A stretch of DNA of 13,167 bases from Candidatus Neomicrothrix sp. UBA4742. Its GTDB lineage: Bacteria > Actinomycetota > Acidimicrobiia > Acidimicrobiales > Acidimicrobilacustridaceae. Where the stretch lies: the NCBI GenBank assembly GCA_002403895.1, contig DHIQ01000216.1, positions 9,026 to 22,192 of the forward strand, in the 5' to 3' direction. This document shows positions 1 through 7,113 of the stretch, one piece after another. Positions within the stretch are counted from its first letter, which is position 1. Each line of letters opens with the position of its first letter. The position numbers and the translations under genes were made by a program. Under the pieces are notes generated by a model. It had not been told where the DNA came from, searched no databases, and worked only from the letters and a program-made list of their open reading frames with translations.

Positions 1-1
1 T

Positions 2-73
2 GAATCGGCGATCTCGGCGTGCCAGGGCCAGTGCGACTGGGAACTGCTGGCGGGGGCAGACCCTAGAGACTGA
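2..73 (+). CDS. possible C-terminal tail of a gene entering from the left edge
   Basis: One plus-strand frame is open from the window edge to a TGA at 71-73. It encodes 23 residues that include CQGQC and DWELLAG. Its third codon positions are mostly G or C, as expected for real coding sequence here, whereas the neighbouring plus frame is less biased. If real, it would end convergently and overlap the last 11 bp of the hydrolase gene on the other strand. The piece is too short to name a family, and the minus strand is also open over 1-62, so a downstream minus-strand gene is an alternative. Confidence 0.25.
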   Translation, partial: ESAISACQGQCDWELLAGADPRD

Positions 74-671
74 GCTGCTCGAGCCAGGACGCAACCCGGG
101 AGTCGGCCGCGGCCCCGAGGTGGTGCCCTCCCGGCAGCTCCACGTACGTCACCGGGACCCCGTGGCGTTCCAGCATGCGGGCCCCGCTGCGGCCCTGCTG
201 CACGATGACCACCTCGTCGTCGTCCCCGTGGACGATCAGGCACGGCGTGGCGGCCGCCGCCAGCCCGGCCAGGTCGTAGTCGACCGCGTCGAAGTGCGGT
301 AGCCAACCGCTCACGCAGAACAGGCCACCGAGAGGGCCGGCGTCCCCGGGAGCGCGCAGTCCCAGGGCCAGGGCGACGGCGCCCCCCTGGGAGGAGCCGC
401 CGACCACGACCGCCGAGCGGGGCAGGCCGTGCTCGGCGCTCGTCTGATCGATCAGCTGATTGATCGAGGCCAGCGTATCGACGACCGCCGCTTCGTCCGG
501 CCCCTCGTCATCGGTGGTGAACCACACCGGCCCGGCGGGCGTCGTGATCGGGCCGCGTGGGCTCGCCACCACCCAGCGGGCGGGGTCCACCAACCGCTCG
601 AACCGGGCCGCCATGGCTGCCGGCTCGTCCTCGTACCCGTGGAGCAGGACGAGGATGCCGCCTGGACTCAC
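63..671 (-). CDS. alpha/beta-hydrolase, phospholipase/carboxylesterase type
   Basis: A 202-residue cytoplasmic serine hydrolase with no signal peptide, close to the usual ~200-220 aa of the phospholipase/carboxylesterase (YpfH/EstB-like) family. An early HG pair (residues 11-12) fits the oxyanion-hole loop. The nucleophile elbow is GSSQG with Ser94. The acid is probably Asp152 in HGDDDEVV, and the base is His183 in PGGHHLG, so the whole catalytic triad is present. The start is GTG at 671; the next Met (residue 20) would remove the HG loop. There is no strong Shine-Dalgarno, only a G-rich run touching the GTG. The gene begins 14 bp after the NlpC/P60 gene and is probably cotranscribed with it, but the sequence does not reveal the substrate. 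Family assignment is firm; carboxylesterase, thioesterase or lysophospholipase activity cannot be separated by eye. Confidence 0.85.
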   Translation of the reverse strand: MSPGGILVLLHGYEDEPAAMAARFERLVDPARWVVASPRGPITTPAGPVWFTTDDEGPDEAAVVDTLASINQLIDQTSAEHGLPRSAVVVGGSSQGGAVALALGLRAPGDAGPLGGLFCVSGWLPHFDAVDYDLAGLAAAATPCLIVHGDDDEVVIVQQGRSGARMLERHGVPVTYVELPGGHHLGAAADSRVASWLEQLSL

Positions 672-685
672 CCCTGGCCGGTGGG

Positions 686-1873
686 TCAGAGTCGACCGGC
701 CAGCGGGGTGGACCAGGCGTAGATGCTGGCCACCCGGACCACGTCGCCGGTGTGGGGCGCGTGGATCATCATGCCGTCACCGATGTAGAGGCCCACGTGG
801 CCCAGGCTGTCGAAGAAGACGAGGTCACCGGGCAGCAGTTGGCTCAGTGCGATGTGGCGGGTCATGGCGTACTGGGCGTACGACGAGTGGGGCAGGCTGT
901 GCCCGCCGCGGGCCCAGGCCCACATCATCAGCCCCGAGCAGTCGAACCCGCTCATGTCGGCGCCGGCCCACACGTAGGGCACGCCGAGCGCACTATAGGC
1001 TGCGGCGATGGCGGCACCCGCGCCGGGGGTGGGCGAGCCGCCATTTGGATCGGGGTTGACCGGGTCGATGATGGGAGGCGGGTTGCCCGGATTCTTGGGG
1101 GTGGGGGGCGTGACGGGCGGGGCCAACGGCGTCGCGATGGGGGTGGCCTTGCGCTGGTCGACCAGGGCCTTGGCCTGGGCCGCGGCAGCGGCGGCGCGGG
1201 CGTCGGCTTCGCTCTGCTGCTCGGCGGCGACCATCGTCGCCAGCTCGCCTTGCACCTGCGACGAGACCTGCTGCTGTTCGGCTATGGCGGCGTCGGCTTG
1301 TTGCTTCGATGACTTCAGGGTGTCGCGCACCTGGAGGGCATGCTGTTGTGCCGCCGTCAGCTTGGTGACCTGGTTGGCCACGTCCTGCTTGGTGGCCTGC
1401 AGTTCGTCGACGAGATCTTGGCGACTCCCGCTTGCCGCTTCGAGGTAGCTCTGCTTCTGTGACGCCACTTCGGCGGTGCTGGTGATGACCGCCTCGAAGG
1501 TCGGTGTGTCGTTGCCGGTGACGTAGGCCTCGACGGCGAACGAGCGTAGCTGTTTCGTCTTTTCGTCGAGCTGCTTGTTCGTCTCGTCGACCTTGTGCTG
1601 CGCGTCGGCCACGACGCCATCGGCCGTCTTCAGCTCGATGATCGCCTGGTTGTACTGCTCGTTCAGGCTGTCCAGCTTCTGGTTCAGCTGATCGAGTTTG
1701 GCGGCGACCTGATGGGCCTCGGCCTTCTTGTCGGAAATCTGGTCGGCCGAGGCATTCCCCGGAGCGAACACGGGGAGGGCGAAGAGGCCGACGGCGGCGA
1801 CGCTGGCGATGAGCCTGCGGCGGTGCGAGAAGGGAGCCGATCGAGGGCGGCTGGGGCTTCGTCCGAGTCGCAT
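686..1873 (-). CDS. secreted NlpC/P60 peptidoglycan endopeptidase, RipA-like
   Basis: A 395-residue exported cell-wall hydrolase. A basic N-terminus with HRRRL (18-21) leads into a hydrophobic segment (about 21-37) and a likely signal-peptidase site after ASA (41-43). The arginine pair followed by Leu-Ile leaves Sec versus Tat export open. Residues about 44-240 are Gln/Lys/Glu/Ala-rich coiled coil, as in RipA-type proteins where this arm holds or blocks the enzyme. A Pro-rich linker (about 243-284) joins the C-terminal NlpC/P60 domain (about 285-395). That domain has Cys312 in DCSG, His359 in GHVGLYIG and His371 in MIHAP as the catalytic set. Family members cleave the D-Glu to diamino-acid bond of peptide stems during cell separation. 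ATG at 1873 is the only start that keeps the signal peptide; no Shine-Dalgarno is visible. It lies 86 bp downstream of hemY and 14 bp upstream of the hydrolase gene. Confidence 0.92.
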   Translation of the reverse strand: MRLGRSPSRPRSAPFSHRRRLIASVAAVGLFALPVFAPGNASADQISDKKAEAHQVAAKLDQLNQKLDSLNEQYNQAIIELKTADGVVADAQHKVDETNKQLDEKTKQLRSFAVEAYVTGNDTPTFEAVITSTAEVASQKQSYLEAASGSRQDLVDELQATKQDVANQVTKLTAAQQHALQVRDTLKSSKQQADAAIAEQQQVSSQVQGELATMVAAEQQSEADARAAAAAAQAKALVDQRKATPIATPLAPPVTPPTPKNPGNPPPIIDPVNPDPNGGSPTPGAGAAIAAAYSALGVPYVWAGADMSGFDCSGLMMWAWARGGHSLPHSSYAQYAMTRHIALSQLLPGDLVFFDSLGHVGLYIGDGMMIHAPHTGDVVRVASIYAWSTPLAGRL

Positions 1874-1909
1874 TATTGCGAAAGCATTGCAGCCCTAGGC
1901 CGTTCATGC

Positions 1910-1950
1910 AACGATTCCGACACAAGCACCACCTCGTGTGACGAATCGTT
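1910..1950 (-). promoter_or_regulatory. inverted repeat between hemY and the NlpC/P60 gene
   Basis: AACGATTC at 1910-1917 is the exact reverse complement of GAATCGTT at 1943-1950. Inside these, CACA (1921-1924) can pair with TGTG (1937-1940) across a small internal loop. In the minus-strand RNA it would fold just after the hemY stop and 37 nt before the NlpC/P60 start. No U-run follows it, so it is either a weak terminator of the heme operon or a protein-binding or mRNA element controlling the cell-wall gene. Confidence 0.4.
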
Positions 1951-1959
1951 TCCCGTCCG

Positions 1960-3399
1960 TCACGCAGGCGGGGTCGCGGATGACCGGAGAAGCGGCAGGT
2001 CAAGAGCCTGTTCCGCGGTGGCCCGGGCTTGTCGGATGCATGCCGGAAGACCCAGTCCTTCGAACCCGGCGCCCGTGGCGAACAGCCCCGGGGCCTTCTC
2101 CTGTAGCTCTTGGTGCCACCGCTGAACCCGCTCGAGATGGCCCGGTCGGAACTGGGGCAGGGACCGATCCCACCGCGTCACCCGCACCTCCTCTGGCCGT
2201 CCCCGCACCCCCATGGTGGTGGCGAGATCGTCCAGGAGCACTTCGACCAACTCCTCGTCGCCCATCTCGAGGGCGCGTCGGTCGTGGTGCCTTCCGGCTG
2301 ACGCGCGCAGGATGGCGACGCGGTCATCGGCGAGGTGGGCCCATTTGCTCGATGCCCATGAGCACGCCGTCAACACGAGCGGCTCGCTGCCGGACACGAG
2401 GAACCCGCTGGCGTCGAGGGGATGGTCGATCTCCTCGCGGGCGATGGCCAGCACGACCATGACCGCCGACGCGTACTCCAACTCGCTCATCTCCCGCGCC
2501 GCTCCGGGAGCGAACGGCGCCAACAGTCGGCCGGTGACGAACATGGGGGTGGTCACGATCACCACGTCGGTCTCGAGCGCCCCGACCACCTCCACCCCCG
2601 ACGAACGGGATCTCGTCGTCACCCCATAGCCCGTGCCACCGGCGGTGGCGATGGCGTCGACCGTGGTGCCGGTCTGGATGCGGCCACCGGCGGCAAGAAT
2701 GCGCTCGGCCAGGGTGTCGGTCAGGGTCTGGGTTCCGCCGGGTAGCCCGAAGAAGACGGGGGCGCCCGTGGCGACGCTGGCTTGGCGTTGGGCGCGGGCG
2801 CCGGCGATGAGGCTTCCGTGTTGTTCGAGGGCGGCGGCGAACTGCGGGGTGCCGGCCGCCACGCTCAGGTGATCGGCGTTGCCGGCGTTCACCCCCGACA
2901 GGAGCGGGCCGACCAGCACGTCGTAGATCTCGTCGCCGAGGCGGCGGCGGACGAGGGCGCCGACCGATTCGTCGGGAGTCCCGGGCTGGTCGGGCCCCAT
3001 GGTCAGGTCCAGCGCGGCACGAGTGATGCCTTCGGGGGAGATGACGCCGGAGCGGGCCAAGGCGTCGAGGTCGGTCGGTACTCCGAGCACCAGGCCGCCG
3101 GGGAAGGGCCGCAGTGCCCCTCGGCTGTAGAGGTAGGCCGAGCGGACCGCCGGGGTGACCAGTTCGTCGGCCAGGCCGAGCCTGCGGCACAGGTCGATGC
3201 CTTCAGGAACCCGGGCCAGGAAGGCATCGGCGCCGGCGTCCACCTGATGGCCGGCGAAGCGGCCGGTTCGGACCTTGCCGCCCACCCGCTGGTCGGCCTC
3301 GATGACATTCACCTCGAGGTCGGGACGCGCCTCCAGCAGCGTGAAGGCGACCGTAAGACCCGTGATGCCGCCGCCCACCACTGCGACCCGCACGGTCAT
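1960..3399 (-). CDS. hemY: HemY-type coproporphyrinogen/protoporphyrinogen oxidase (CgoX)
   Basis: A 479-residue FAD-dependent oxidase that removes six electrons from a porphyrinogen using oxygen. In Gram-positive lineages HemY proteins act on coproporphyrinogen III (renamed CgoX), upstream of ferrochelatase. The FAD-binding GGGITG motif is at residues 9-14, with Glu34 of EADQRVGGK ending the second strand of the Rossmann fold. RGALRPFP (93-100) and the C-terminal GAGFEGLGLPACI (443-455) are HemY hallmarks, the last one closing the FAD site. Full length; no membrane segment is obvious, like the soluble Bacillus enzyme. The ATG at 3399 lies 10 bp after the hemH stop, with a weak GGATGAT as Shine-Dalgarno inside the end of hemH. 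It is the third gene of the hemE-hemH-hemY operon. Substrate preference (copro- versus proto-) is inferred from lineage. Confidence 0.93.
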   Translation of the reverse strand: MTVRVAVVGGGITGLTVAFTLLEARPDLEVNVIEADQRVGGKVRTGRFAGHQVDAGADAFLARVPEGIDLCRRLGLADELVTPAVRSAYLYSRGALRPFPGGLVLGVPTDLDALARSGVISPEGITRAALDLTMGPDQPGTPDESVGALVRRRLGDEIYDVLVGPLLSGVNAGNADHLSVAAGTPQFAAALEQHGSLIAGARAQRQASVATGAPVFFGLPGGTQTLTDTLAERILAAGGRIQTGTTVDAIATAGGTGYGVTTRSRSSGVEVVGALETDVVIVTTPMFVTGRLLAPFAPGAAREMSELEYASAVMVVLAIAREEIDHPLDASGFLVSGSEPLVLTACSWASSKWAHLADDRVAILRASAGRHHDRRALEMGDEELVEVLLDDLATTMGVRGRPEEVRVTRWDRSLPQFRPGHLERVQRWHQELQEKAPGLFATGAGFEGLGLPACIRQARATAEQALDLPLLRSSATPPA

Positions 3400-3409
3400 G
3401 ATCCGATCA

Positions 3410-4348
3410 TCATCCGGTGTGGCCTGATCGCTCGGTCCGATCGATCACCAGGTCGGCCAGCGCGGCCATGACGTCGGGATCCGCGTTCAGGGAGCGCGTG
3501 CGGGCGAAGGCGAGGCCGTGGTCCTCGGCGACCTGTCGAGCCTCGATGTCGAGGTCGTAGAGCACTTCGAGGTGATCCGAAACGAAGCCCTGGGCACATA
3601 CCAGGACGCCGGCGGTCTGGCCGGTGCCACCCAGATCGCGGATGACCGCCAGGATGTCGGGCCCTCGCCATGGCTCGGGGGTGCGCCCGGCGCTCTGCCA
3701 GGCGATGGCCCAGTCCGGCCAGGGCAGGAGCCCGACCTGCTCGGCCACGGCCGCCGCGCTGTCCCGCAACTGGTCGGGGTAGGGGTCGCCTTGAAGGACC
3801 CGCTCGGGAAGCGAGTGGGCCGTGAACAGCACCTTGTGGTCGGCCGGGAGGGTGCTCCGGGCCTCGCCAACGGCGCGGGCCAGGAAGTCCAGATAGGCCG
3901 GCTCCAGATGCCATGATTCGATGGCCAAGAGGTCGACCCCACGCTCGGCCCCGGCGGCGGCCGCCCGTTCCTGGTACTGCCCGACGCTGAACCGCGAATA
4001 GTGCGGGGCGAGCACGAGTCCCACCGCCTGTTTGATCCCGGCGTGGGCCAGTTGGGCCACGGCGTCCTCGATGAACGGCGCGGCGTGCTTCTGGCCGAGC
4101 ACGACCTGGAACACGCCGGGTGCCCGGGCCTCAAGCGCCTCGGCCAGACCCACCCGCTGGCTCTCGGTTCGTTCGGCCAATGGCGAGATCCCCCCGATGG
4201 CGTGGTAGCGCCCCTGCAACTCGGCCAGGAGCTCGGGAGTGGGGGGCCGGCCCCGACGGATGTCGGTGTAGTAGGTCTCGACATCCTCGGGGCGCCGGGG
4301 CGTGCCGTAGGCCATGACCACCAGGCCGATGCGTTCGGGGGTCGTCAC
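3410..4348 (-). CDS. hemH: ferrochelatase, coproporphyrin-type (CpfC/HemH)
   Basis: A 312-residue ferrochelatase that inserts Fe2+ into the porphyrin ring; in the coproporphyrin-dependent pathway the product is coproheme. Near the N-terminus MAYGTP (12-17) carries Tyr14, matching Bacillus Tyr13, and YYTDIRRGR with the later AIGGISPL is close to the Bacillus enzyme. The catalytic His178 lies in FTAHSLPE, and Glu261 in SDHLEVLYD completes the active site. The start is GTG at 4348, overlapping the hemE TGA as GTGA, which implies translational coupling. The frame stays open 56 codons further upstream, but that part is Arg/Gly-rich antisense-type sequence inside hemE and not family-like. The only cysteine is Cys251; the C-terminal cysteine cluster that binds [2Fe-2S] in the Mycobacterium tuberculosis enzyme is absent, so this should be a cluster-free form. 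Confidence 0.94.
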   Translation of the reverse strand: MTTPERIGLVVMAYGTPRRPEDVETYYTDIRRGRPPTPELLAELQGRYHAIGGISPLAERTESQRVGLAEALEARAPGVFQVVLGQKHAAPFIEDAVAQLAHAGIKQAVGLVLAPHYSRFSVGQYQERAAAAGAERGVDLLAIESWHLEPAYLDFLARAVGEARSTLPADHKVLFTAHSLPERVLQGDPYPDQLRDSAAAVAEQVGLLPWPDWAIAWQSAGRTPEPWRGPDILAVIRDLGGTGQTAGVLVCAQGFVSDHLEVLYDLDIEARQVAEDHGLAFARTRSLNADPDVMAALADLVIDRTERSGHTG

Positions 4349-5421
4349 CGCGCCGCCTCGTCGGCCCGGCCTTCGGCGTGAACCAGGTCCACCACCCGCT
4401 CGAGGATGGCCGGGTTGGTCTCGGGTAGCACGCCGTGGCCGAGGTTGAACACGTGACCCGGATGGCCACCGTTGCGAGCGAGCACGTCCCGCACACCGGC
4501 TTGCACCGCCGGCCACGGAGCCAGGCAGAGGGCCGGGTCGAGGTTGCCCTGGAGGGCGATTCCGGGGCCAACGCGAGCGCGGGCGTCGTCGAGGGTGACC
4601 CGCCAGTCGACCCCGACCACATCGGCACCGGCGGCGGCCATCGATCCCAGCAGCTCACCGGTCACCACCCCGAAGTGGATGCGGGGCACGCCGAGGTCGG
4701 CCACCCCCGCGAACACCCGAGCCGAGTGGGGGCGGACGAACTCCTCGTAGTCGGGGCGGCTGAGCGCGCCCGCCCAGCTGTCGAACAGTTGCACCGCAGC
4801 CGCTCCCGCCTCGACCTGGCTGCGTAGTGACGCCACCGCCAGATCGGCGAGCCGACCCATGAGCGCATGCCACAGGCTCGGGTCGGTGTGCATGAGCGCC
4901 TTGGTGGCGGCGTAGGTCCGCGACGGGCGGCCCTCGATCAGGTAGCTGGCCACCGTGAACGGCGCGCCGGCGAAGCCGATGAGCGGGACCGACAGTTCGC
5001 CGGCCAGGATGCGGACCGTCTCCAGCACGTACGGGGTGTCCAGCTCCGGCTCCAGCGGCCGTAGGCGCCGGAGGTCCGATGCTGATCGGAACGGCTGGTC
5101 CACCACCGGACCGATGCCGGGGGCCACGTCGACACCAAAGCCGAGAGCGGCAACGGGCACCACGATATCGCTGTAGAGGATGGCGGCGTCCACGCCGTAG
5201 CGGCGGACCGGCTGCAGGGTGATCTCGGCGGCCAGGTCGGGCACCCGGATGGCGTCGAGGATGCTCCCCGAGCCGCGGACCTCGTGGTACTCGGGCAGGG
5301 ACCGACCCGCTTGGCGCATGAACCACACCGGGACTCGGTTGCCGGGCTCACCACGACAGGCGCGCAGGAACGGCGATGCCCGGTGGCGGTCGACGCTCGG
5401 GGTGGCGGCGGGGGCGGTCAC
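4345..5421 (-). CDS. hemE: uroporphyrinogen III decarboxylase
   Basis: A 358-residue cytoplasmic enzyme that decarboxylates the four acetate side chains of uroporphyrinogen III to give coproporphyrinogen III. The first family signature [10 protein letters not shown] spans 31-40 with substrate-binding Arg36 and Arg40. Asp85 in LYSDIVVP is the conserved catalytic/pyrrole-NH-binding aspartate. The second signature starts at GFAGAPFT (149-156), and His329 in FNLGHGV is the conserved C-terminal histidine. Length is normal. The start is GTG at 5421; an in-frame TAG lies four codons upstream, so no longer form is possible, and no later start keeps the first signature. There is no Shine-Dalgarno, but a -10-like box 6 nt upstream suggests a leaderless mRNA. 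It is first in the heme operon and overlaps hemH by 4 bp. Confidence 0.96.
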   Translation of the reverse strand: MTAPAATPSVDRHRASPFLRACRGEPGNRVPVWFMRQAGRSLPEYHEVRGSGSILDAIRVPDLAAEITLQPVRRYGVDAAILYSDIVVPVAALGFGVDVAPGIGPVVDQPFRSASDLRRLRPLEPELDTPYVLETVRILAGELSVPLIGFAGAPFTVASYLIEGRPSRTYAATKALMHTDPSLWHALMGRLADLAVASLRSQVEAGAAAVQLFDSWAGALSRPDYEEFVRPHSARVFAGVADLGVPRIHFGVVTGELLGSMAAAGADVVGVDWRVTLDDARARVGPGIALQGNLDPALCLAPWPAVQAGVRDVLARNGGHPGHVFNLGHGVLPETNPAILERVVDLVHAEGRADEAAR

Positions 5422-5433
5422 GTCGCCACGCTA
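5422..5433 (-). promoter_or_regulatory. candidate leaderless promoter (-10) of the hemE operon
   Basis: On the minus strand TAGCGT (5433 to 5428) fits the actinobacterial TAnnnT -10 pattern. It is followed by six bases (GGCGAC) and then the GTG start codon, so transcription would begin at or beside the first base of the codon. No good -35 is visible, which is common for this type. The absence of a Shine-Dalgarno before hemE supports the reading. This is an inference from spacing only. Confidence 0.4.
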
Positions 5434-5469
5434 GACACCGCGGGCACCGCCGCCCCAGCCGAGCCTCCC

Positions 5470-5509
5470 CGCCAGGCCGCCAGGCCGCCAGGTGGTCAGG
5501 TCGCCAGGT
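5470..5509. repeat. five tandem 8-bp units upstream of hemE
   Basis: Five head-to-tail octamers: CGCCAGGC, CGCCAGGC, CGCCAGGT, GGTCAGGT and CGCCAGGT. Four differ at only the last base, and the fourth unit carries two further changes; CAGG is constant in all. Counted from the hemE start they lie about 49-88 bp upstream, where an activator array could sit. They could equally be a simple microsatellite made by slippage. They lie in the 228-bp divergent region between hemE and the small ORF at 5650. Confidence 0.75.
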
Positions 5510-5512
5510 CGT

Positions 5513-5527
5513 TCGTCCGACGGACGA
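5513..5527. promoter_or_regulatory. 15-bp perfect palindrome, possible operator
   Basis: TCGTCCG at 5513-5519 and CGGACGA at 5521-5527 are exact reverse complements around a single central A. The element starts four bases after the tandem octamers, in the divergent hemE/small-ORF region, about 92 bp upstream of hemE and 123 bp upstream of the small ORF. Odd-centred palindromes of this size are typical of dimeric repressor sites, but the binding protein is unknown and chance occurrence in GC-rich DNA is possible. Confidence 0.35.
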
Positions 5528-5649
5528 CTCACGAAAGGTGGTCTGAGCGCCGTAGCCGAAGCAGAATCAACGTCCTGTCGAGAAAAGACGACATCTGGTG
5601 AAGCTCGCGCGGCGCCGCAAACCCCCGGGGGTCGGGCTTGAATGGGGCC

Positions 5650-5913
5650 ATGCGGCGATCGATCGACGACTACCCCTTCGACCCGGCCGACTATCCGGCC
5701 AACTACGAAGAGGACGAGCTCACCCCCATCTCCTGGGGGGTGGCCATCAGCGACGACTACGACGATGCCACCCCGCGGGTGGTGCTCACCGTGGAGGAGG
5801 TGGGTCGCGCCGGCTACGGCCTGGTCGGCCATCTCGACGCCACGGTGGCCCGACGCCTGCGCCTCGCCATCCGTGACGCGCTGGTCGAGGTCGGTGAGGA
5901 TCCCGGATCGTGA
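5650..5913 (+). CDS. small acidic hypothetical protein
   Basis: An 87-residue protein I do not recognise. The N-terminal half is Asp/Glu/Tyr-rich (DDYPFDPADYPANYEEDE at 6-23, then DDYDD at 35-39). The second half reads like a compact fold: a strand (VVLTVEE, 44-50), a Gly-rich turn (GRAGYGLVG, 52-60) and an amphipathic helix with ARRLRLAIRDAL (67-78). There are 19 acidic and 8 basic residues, no membrane segment, no signal peptide and no cysteine. ATG at 5650 is preferred; an in-frame TTG at 5638 has a G-run before it and would add four residues. No clear -10 or strong Shine-Dalgarno is visible. Third codon positions are strongly G/C, which favours real coding. It converges on the patatin gene, 18 bp away, and is divergent from hemE. 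Confidence 0.7.
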   Translation: MRRSIDDYPFDPADYPANYEEDELTPISWGVAISDDYDDATPRVVLTVEEVGRAGYGLVGHLDATVARRLRLAIRDALVEVGEDPGS

Positions 5914-5914
5914 A

Positions 5915-5935
5915 CTGACGTCCTCGCGCCGTCAG
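5915..5935. terminator. hairpin between converging genes, possible bidirectional terminator
   Basis: CTGACG (5915-5920) pairs with CGTCAG (5930-5935) around a 9-nt loop. It falls directly after the stop of the small ORF and covers the stop codon of the patatin gene on the other strand. The stem is short and no strong U-run follows in either direction, so it is only a candidate. Confidence 0.33.
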
Positions 5936-6921
5936 CCCAGCGAGCTGAGCAGCTCGAGGGCGATCGGCTGATCGGGGGCGTCGAGGCGGGCTCGGACCGA
6001 CCGGTAGACCGCGTCGGTCACCAGAGGGGCCCGGTCGTCCTCGCCCCCGGCGCCGTACATGACGGACAGGTCCTCGGCGGTGGGCTCGAACACCACCACC
6101 GCCGTGCCCTTCGACTCGATGGCCTCGATCTCTGCCCGCAGCAGCGAGGTGAACCAGGTGCGGGCCCGGGCACCGAATGACCAATCCGATGACGGGGTGG
6201 AGGGGGCAGACATCGGGGCGCTGATGAGGACCAGGTCGAAGCCGAGCCCCGCCACCAGCCCGGCGTTGCTGGGGGAGAACACCGCTCCGTCGAGGTAGCG
6301 CCCGGAGGGCAGGGAGACCGGGGTGAACCGCCCGGGAGCGGCTGACGAGGCCTCGACCGCGCGGGCCAGGTCGGGCACGTCCACGTCGTCACGACCGAAG
6401 ACCACGCGCCGCCCGTCCCTGGTGCGGTAGGCCACAATCCAGGTCGGCTGCTCCGGCCACCGGTCATCGTGCAGGGCCCGCACCCGCTCACCGAGGAACG
6501 CCGTCGAGATCCGCCCCTCGGGCACCAACCCGGCGACCGCCACGCCGTAACGGGCGGGTCCGGCGCGCAGGAACGCCGGCGCCACCAGCCAGGGTGCCTG
6601 GGGGAGATAGGCCCACGGCGGGCGATGGTCGTCGGCATCGGGCTCTGGCATGCGGAGGCGACCCGGCCGGTCGACGGTGAGCGCCTCGCCCTCGGGCGAC
6701 AGCGGGCGATCGGTGGCGACGGCGAACTGGTCGGCGGCCGACAATCCGCCCCGTAGTGAGGCGGCGGTATTGGCCCCGGCGGACGTCCCCACGATGAGGT
6801 CGGCCGAGCGGGGGTCCCAGCCGGTTGCGTCAGCAAGGGCGGCCAGGGCCCCGGCGTGGAACGCGCCGCCGATCACGCCACCGGCACCGAGCACCAATCC
6901 GATGGACACCATGGCCTTCAT
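5932..6921 (-). CDS. patatin-like phospholipase/acyl hydrolase
   Basis: A 329-residue patatin-fold lipid acyl hydrolase using a Ser-Asp dyad. The glycine-rich oxyanion loop GAGGVIGG (12-19) begins the domain, the nucleophile is Ser47 in GTSAGA, and the acid is Asp211 in YLDGAVFSP, with SNAGL just after. Order and spacing match bacterial patatin-like proteins. No signal peptide or membrane helix is seen, so it is probably cytosolic, acting on membrane lipid or thioester substrates that cannot be named here. ATG at 6921 was chosen; ATG at 6912 and upstream in-frame GTG codons near 6967 are alternatives, as no clear Shine-Dalgarno decides it. The open frame reaches back to 7287 but that part overlaps the HelD gene and is shadow. 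It is divergent from the HelD gene with 192 bp between, and convergent with the small acidic ORF. Confidence 0.9.
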   Translation of the reverse strand: MKAMVSIGLVLGAGGVIGGAFHAGALAALADATGWDPRSADLIVGTSAGANTAASLRGGLSAADQFAVATDRPLSPEGEALTVDRPGRLRMPEPDADDHRPPWAYLPQAPWLVAPAFLRAGPARYGVAVAGLVPEGRISTAFLGERVRALHDDRWPEQPTWIVAYRTRDGRRVVFGRDDVDVPDLARAVEASSAAPGRFTPVSLPSGRYLDGAVFSPSNAGLVAGLGFDLVLISAPMSAPSTPSSDWSFGARARTWFTSLLRAEIEAIESKGTAVVVFEPTAEDLSVMYGAGGEDDRAPLVTDAVYRSVRARLDAPDQPIALELLSSLG

Positions 6922-7019
6922 GCTGGCACGGGGGACAGGCCGCGGGCCACCGTCGGGGCTCACCACTCCACGGGAGATCTGTCGCGCCGAGAGGAGGCTC
7001 CATCGCACCGCCCTCCCCG

Positions 7020-7056
7020 GAGCGCGTGCAGCGCGGCGCTCGTGGCCCGGTAGGAT
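7020..7056 (+). promoter_or_regulatory. candidate promoter and dyad upstream of the HelD-family gene
   Basis: TAGGAT at 7051-7056 is a good actinobacterial -10. A dyad, GAGCGC (7020-7025) and GCGCTC (7036-7041) around 10 bases, covers the place where a -35 would be, and no -35 consensus is seen. The mRNA leader would be about 50 nt and includes the GAGGAG Shine-Dalgarno at 7105-7110. The dyad could be an operator or activator site. HelR genes elsewhere carry a rifamycin-associated element upstream; I cannot confirm that this is one. Confidence 0.4.
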
Positions 7057-7113
7057 GCTCCATCCCCTTTCGACCGTGACACGGCGGCAGGGGAGGACGC
7101 AGCCGAGGAGCAC

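Noticed and set aside
1874..1959. Possible riboswitch upstream of the NlpC/P60 gene (ydaO-type c-di-AMP riboswitches precede such genes in some actinobacteria)
   Set aside because: The gap is only 86 bp, too short for that riboswitch, and the conserved core is not recognisable.
4349..4516. 56-codon upstream extension of ferrochelatase
   Set aside because: The extension lies inside hemE, is low-complexity Arg/Gly/Pro, and the family's N-terminus begins right after the GTG that overlaps the hemE stop.
5621..5632. Perfect palindrome ACCCCCGGGGGT before the small ORF
   Set aside because: Runs of C and G form such palindromes easily in this GC-rich sequence, and the G-run may simply be part of a ribosome-binding region.
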